A stretch of 64,000 bases of DNA from Cryptomeria japonica (lineage: Eukaryota; Streptophyta; Pinopsida; Cupressales; Cupressaceae), in the NCBI RefSeq assembly GCF_030272615.1, contig NC_081412.1, positions 340,257,370 to 340,321,369 on the forward strand. Direction: 5' to 3'. Positions 59,801-64,000 of this stretch are shown piece after piece. The translations under genes and the position numbers were made by a program. Numbering within the stretch: the stretch's first letter is position 1; every line of letters starts with the position of its first letter. The notes under the pieces were generated by a model. The model searched no databases and had not been told where the DNA came from. It saw only the letters and a list, made by a program, of their open reading frames with translations.

Positions 59801-62340
59801 TTGAGACTCCCTCTCAACCAAGGTTTCATTTTCTGAAATGCCAAGCCTGTCTCTGAAGTACACAAACTTCACCTTGGATAGAGGCTTGGTAAGGATATCT
59901 GCAATCTGATCATCAGTACTGACATACTTCAGCTTAATAGCGCCTCTTTGCACCATATCTTGAATGAAGTGATAATGAGTTTCCACATGTTTTGACCTGT
60001 CATGAAACACTAGATTAACAAACATCTTTATGCAACTCTGATTATCACAATGAATGACTGCGGGTTTCCAAGGTTGTCCAAACAACCCAGCGAGAATCTT
60101 ACGAAGCCATACTGCTTCCCTAGAAGCAACACTTGCTGCAATGTACTTAGCTTCAACTGTACTTAGTGCCACTAAGGACTATTTTCTGCGAGCCCAAGAA
60201 ATCACTGTAGATCCTAAGTTGAAGCAGATGCCTGAAGTACTTTTCCTGTCTTTTACACTTCCTGCCCAATCTGCATCTGAGTAACCTTCTAAGGTCATTG
60301 GAGTTTTCATTGGATACTTCAGCCCAAAGCCAACTATGCCTTGCAAGTATCCCAGGATGTGTTTTGCTGCAATAAGGTGAACATGTTTAGGCATGCTCAT
60401 GAACTGGCTGAGAGCATTCACTGCATAGCATATATTTGGTCTAGTGTTAACTAGATACATCAATGATCCAATCAACTACCTGTACTCTGATGGATCTGCA
60501 AAATCAGAGTTAGCTGCAACATAGTTGGAGAATACTTGAGGTCTCTTGCTTTCTCTAAAGGTACCACTGGGGGCTTCAAATCTTTCAGCTTCTTGAATGG
60601 TGTTTCTCACCCAAAGTGGCCTCTTTTTGCTACCAACAATGTCACCAGGTACATCCATGGGATCAATAGGCTCAGGTGGATCATTATGCGCTTCTTGAGG
60701 TGGAGGCACAATAAACTCCCTCTGAATCTCAAGGTTAGTATCAACATTCATATCTTGATTATCATTAGCCTCATCAATAACAAGAGAACCTTTTGATTTC
60801 TTAAATGCAATATCTTCTTCAAAAGTAACATCCCTACTTACCTCAACATACCTTTGACCTGGAATGTAGATCCTGAAGGCTTTGGAGGATTCACTGTATC
60901 CAACTAGCATTCCTTTCTTCCCGGAAGGCTCCAACTTGGTTCACTTTTCTTTGGGTACATGAGCATATACAAGACTTCCAAAAATTCTTAAGTGGCTGAT
61001 GTCAGGTATGGATCTAGTGAAGGCTTCTTTAGGAGTCATATTCTTTAGAACACGGTGAGGACATCTATTCTGAATATATACTGTTGTTCTAGAAGCCTCA
61101 ACCCATAGAAAAGTCTGCAAATCTTGATCATGAATCATAGCCTTTGCAACCTCAATAATTGTTCTATTCTTTCTTTCAGCGACCCCATTTTGTTGAGGAT
61201 TGTAGGGAACATAGAACTCCCTCTTAATTCCTATCTCAACACAAAAATCATGAAATCTACCAGAGGTATACTCACCTCCATTGTTAGATCTTTAAACATT
61301 TAATTCTTTTACTAGAAATGTTTTCAGCCAATGCCTTAAACTCTTTAAATCTACTTAAGACTTCATCAGATTCTTTAGATTTCAAGAAGTAGATCCAAGT
61401 TTTCCTAGAGAAATCATCTATGAAGATTACATAATAAAGAAATCCACTAGGAGATGCTACAGGCATAGGACCACATAAATCAGAGTGAACAAGTTCTAGT
61501 TTTTCTTTAGCTCTACTTTCACTTTTATGAAAAGGACTTTTAACATTTTTACCCATAGCACAACCTTTGCATGTATCATCATGAATTTGACTGAGTTTAG
61601 ACATACCTTTGACAATCTTTCCAAGGGAGGGAAGTGCTCGAAAGTGTAAGTGTCCAAGTCTTCTATGCCATAGCTCACAAGATTTAGGAGCCTCATTAAT
61701 GAGGGCTTGAACAGGGTTAGCAGAGAGATTATATAAACTACCATATCTATTTCTAATTATACGAGCAGATTTAAAACTAGCCTTCTTAGGCCAAGCAATG
61801 ACTTTACCCTCAGAAAATGCAACTTGATAACCTTTATCTTCTAGAGCGGAAATAGAAATTAAATTTCTTTTAATTCCAAGAACAAATAAGATATCACTAA
61901 GGTGAAGAGGAATACCAGAATCTAAATTCAGAGAAGTAGTGCCAGAACCTCTTACCGAATATTTAGCATCATTACCAATTACTACATGTAGACTGCTATA
62001 TTTCTCTATTAAGTCTGAAAGATTCTCACAATAGCTTGTGATGTGTCTAGAATCACCACTGTCAATCAACCATGTGTTATTGTCTATGGGAATGCTGGTT
62101 GACAGGGCAGAAATGAATAGGAAGTCCTCGTTTTGATCTGAGACTTCATTTAGGTTGGCTTCTCTTTGCAGAGGTTCATTTTGACATTCTTTAGCATAGT
62201 GACCAAATTTGTCACATCTAAAGCATCGAACACGAGAGAGATCTCTTGGCTTCTTCCAAGTATTCTGAGCATTTGATAATCTAAAGTCTTTATTCCTCTT
62301 AGGATTATTATTCTTCCAATGGCCACCTTTCTTGCATTAG
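59792..62340 (-). pseudogene. Copia pol: zinc knuckle, protease, integrase, RNase H; RT deleted
   Basis: Minus strand: a CX2CX4HX4C zinc knuckle (CFRCDKFGHYAKEC, 62222-62183), protease with LIDSGDSRH (62066), pre-integrase ELWHRRLGHLHFRALPSLGK with the following C-x2-C, and integrase core (HSDLCGP, FIDDFSRKTWIYF) to 61284. There a frame change follows and NNGGEY and NGVAERKN continue to the end of integrase. One stop at 60938-60940 precedes KKGMLVGYSESSKAFRIY. The reading reaches ADPSEYR at 60476, and the next residues are [13 protein letters not shown], the end of reverse transcriptase, so the catalytic RT motifs are gone. RNase H ([40 protein letters not shown]) runs to 59792 with one stop at 60179. 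Confidence 0.92.
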
Positions 62341-62417
62341 ACTGCAAGTACATGCTGATCATTCACTTGAGGACTTTTGAGTTGTCCCCTTGTGATAAGA
62401 CACGACTCTTCTTGAAT

Positions 62418-62976
62418 TCAATCATTCTTAAGAAGATCAAGGGTAGTTAATTCAATTCTTCCACTTATGGTTTGAATAAAGGAATCCCATGAGTATGGTA
62501 GACCATTTAGAGCAATCATAACAAGATCCTTGTCTTCCATGTTATGTCCAATTGTACCTAGTTGATTCTTTAGTTTTGAAATCCTCATGAAATAACATAA
62601 CATAATCTTCTTTTGACATCTTGATATTAAGTAATTGCTGCCTCAAAGTAATTTCCCTACTAAGATTGTTGATTTCATAAGTACCTTGTAGATGACTGAA
62701 TATTTCTCTTGATGTAGTAAATGAGGAAATGGAGGTGACTAGCTGATCTTTAATTGAATCAATAAGGAGCTTTCTGGCCTTGACAACATTCCTTTTGAAT
62801 TTCTTTAGCTCAGCTGCATTTGTAGGTTCAATTAGCTCTTTCTCTTCTATGAAGTGAAGAATATCTTCTTCCTCTAGGGCAACCATGATGCGAACCTTCC
62901 ATGCAGAAAAGTTGAGATTTCCATCGAGCCTATCTTCAACTTTTAGCCCCATTGACCTGACCTGAGAATGAGACAA
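62418..62976 (-). pseudogene. Copia gag (UBN2-like)
   Basis: The start MSHSQVRSMGLKVEDRLDGN opens a copia gag domain: NFSAWKVRIMVALEEEDI, SREIFSHLQGTYEINN and LRQQLLNIKMSKEDYVM. A frameshift near 62560-62600 moves the reading to ISKLKNQLGTIGHNMEDKDL and IALNGLPYSWDSFIQTISGR, then a stop at 62418. Gag would form the virus-like particle of the element. The zinc knuckle lies about 200 bases further on in the pol reading. Confidence 0.88.
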
Positions 62977-63027
62977 TAATCTAGAAATAAAAGAGTACTA
63001 AATTCTAAGATCTGAAAGTTGATCTAG

Positions 63028-63045
63028 CCTATAGCTCTGATACCA
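63028..63045 (-). promoter_or_regulatory. Copia initiator-Met primer-binding site
   Basis: The minus strand reads TGGTATCAGAGCTATAGG directly after the 5' LTR, a perfect match over TGGTATCAGAGC. Confidence 0.95.
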
Positions 63046-63934
63046 TGTTAATTTTTAGACTTTCAGATTAATACAATAATCAGAAAATAGAAATCTATCT
63101 AAATTTCCAGATTAATGTTGATTGTTGTTAGTGTTAGGATTTTCCATAATTAAGCATAAGTAGAGAAATGAACAAAATGAACTCACAACACACAAGTACA
63201 CTGGGAAAACCTCCTAGGAGGAAAAACCCAACAAGAAAGATCCTCAGATCTGATTATGTATTAAGCATAATGTTCTGATTACAACTTATCTCTTAGGGAT
63301 TTGATGAAGGAGTTCACTCAGGAATTAGGTCAGCACAAAATCTGCTTCTTAGGTTGTCTTCATCAATCAACAATAGGTATGCAGTCTATTGTTTAGGTCT
63401 TCACTTCTCCTTAGTGGATGAATCAACAATCAGGTCTGTTCTTTCAACATTCACAGGTTTGCTATAGTTCTGAGATAATATGCAGGGCCAACACCTCTAC
63501 TTGGATGGAGATCGCACTTTCAACAACAAAGATGACAATGAAGGAGGAGCTAAAAGGTTCACACTTGACTTGAAATGAATTCGCACCTTTCTGATGTATT
63601 TTGCATTAGCTGGTTGCAGACCGAATTTCACAATTGATGTATGTGTTGCAAGTGTGTGTAATGTTTCATTTTGCATCTTTATTTATATCCATCTTATCCT
63701 TAATTAGGTCGGCTTTAGAATGTGGTATTTTGGCGCCAAAGATATTTTATCTTTTGATTTAGTGTAGTGTGTCCTTTTAAGAGGTTGGCCCTATTTTATT
63801 TGAACACAACACATAGTAAAGAGGGCCCAACCCCACATGCTAGAGGAGAGGCTAAAGGGCCTAGCCCTTTAGGGTGGATTCCAATGTTGCCTTAGGCAAT
63901 TGGAATCCGCTCTTCACCCTAACTAAAATCAACA
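63046..63934 (-). repeat. 5' LTR of the copia element
   Basis: This is the upstream LTR in the direction of transcription. The target repeat TGACT follows at 63935. Confidence 0.95.
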
Positions 63935-64000
63935 TGACTTGCTTTTATACCTCACCCCACAACTTGTTTAAAATTGCAAAGAAGGATGACATGAGAAATA

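Larger units (their letters stand above)
58583..63934 (-). mobile_element. Ty1/copia retrotransposon lacking the RT core
   Basis: Two LTRs of 889 bp (58583-59471 and 63046-63934) bound a 5352-bp element, with target repeat TGACT at 58578-58582 and 63935-63939. On the minus strand the order is 5' LTR, initiator-Met primer site, gag, protease, integrase, RNase H, purine tract, 3' LTR, the copia order. The reverse transcriptase core between integrase and RNase H is deleted. The two LTRs differ at roughly one base in twenty by eye, so the insertion is not recent. Confidence 0.95.

Noticed and set aside
1-64000. tRNA, rRNA and CRISPR-like arrays
   Set aside because: No cloverleaf-competent tRNA, no rRNA segment and no regularly spaced direct repeats were recognised; the tRNA-like boxes at 1976-2205 belong to a SINE.

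Overview
The window is nuclear DNA of a seed plant with a large, transposon-rich genome. A gymnosperm is my best guess, because introns exceed 14 kb, diverged LTR retrotransposons are dense, the sequence is AT-rich between repeats, and only one ordinary host gene is visible in 64 kb. Nothing prokaryotic or organellar is seen. The species assignment is inference.

The host gene lies on the minus strand across the left 37 kb. Four exons encode the first 140 residues of an Mpv17/PMP22-family peroxisomal membrane protein: exon 1 at 37254-37084, exon 2 at 22759-22658, exon 3 at 22316-22241, exon 4 at 6660-6590. All observed splice sites are GT-AG and the phases agree (0, 0, 1, 0). The last exon or exons lie beyond the left edge. 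The visible introns are about 14.3 kb, 0.34 kb, 15.6 kb and more than 6.5 kb, and most of the recognisable mobile DNA of the left half sits inside them.

Intron 4 (left end) holds an internally deleted hAT element with 8-bp target duplications, a secondary tandem duplication of its right end, and a tRNA-derived SINE. Intron 3 holds a decayed Ty3/gypsy pol, a solo LTR nested inside another solo LTR (10341-13818), a 295-bp tandem duplication, and a third solo LTR (16622-21548) interrupted by a 3560-bp hAT element. That hAT has matching terminal repeats, an 8-bp target duplication and an uninterrupted three-exon, 753-residue transposase. Intron 1 holds a gypsy integrase tail, a small LTR element with a gag-like or unknown gene and a leader full of GTAC-core motifs, two inverted fragments of one chromodomain gypsy family, and an 810-bp non-autonomous relative of the intact hAT.

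Right of the host promoter (37.3-46 kb) is AT-rich DNA with little structure. From 46.7 to 56.1 kb there are two decayed, convergent, unrecognised large ORFs (plus strand 46.7-50.0 kb; minus strand 56.1-51.0 kb). The second is split by a copia-type solo LTR. The window ends with a complete-bounded Ty1/copia element (58583-63934) that has two 889-bp LTRs, a TGACT target duplication and an initiator-Met primer site, but has lost its reverse transcriptase core.

Functionally there is no operon-like unit. The picture is one probable housekeeping gene kept spliceable across TE-filled introns, together with several generations of nested insertions and LTR-LTR recombination.
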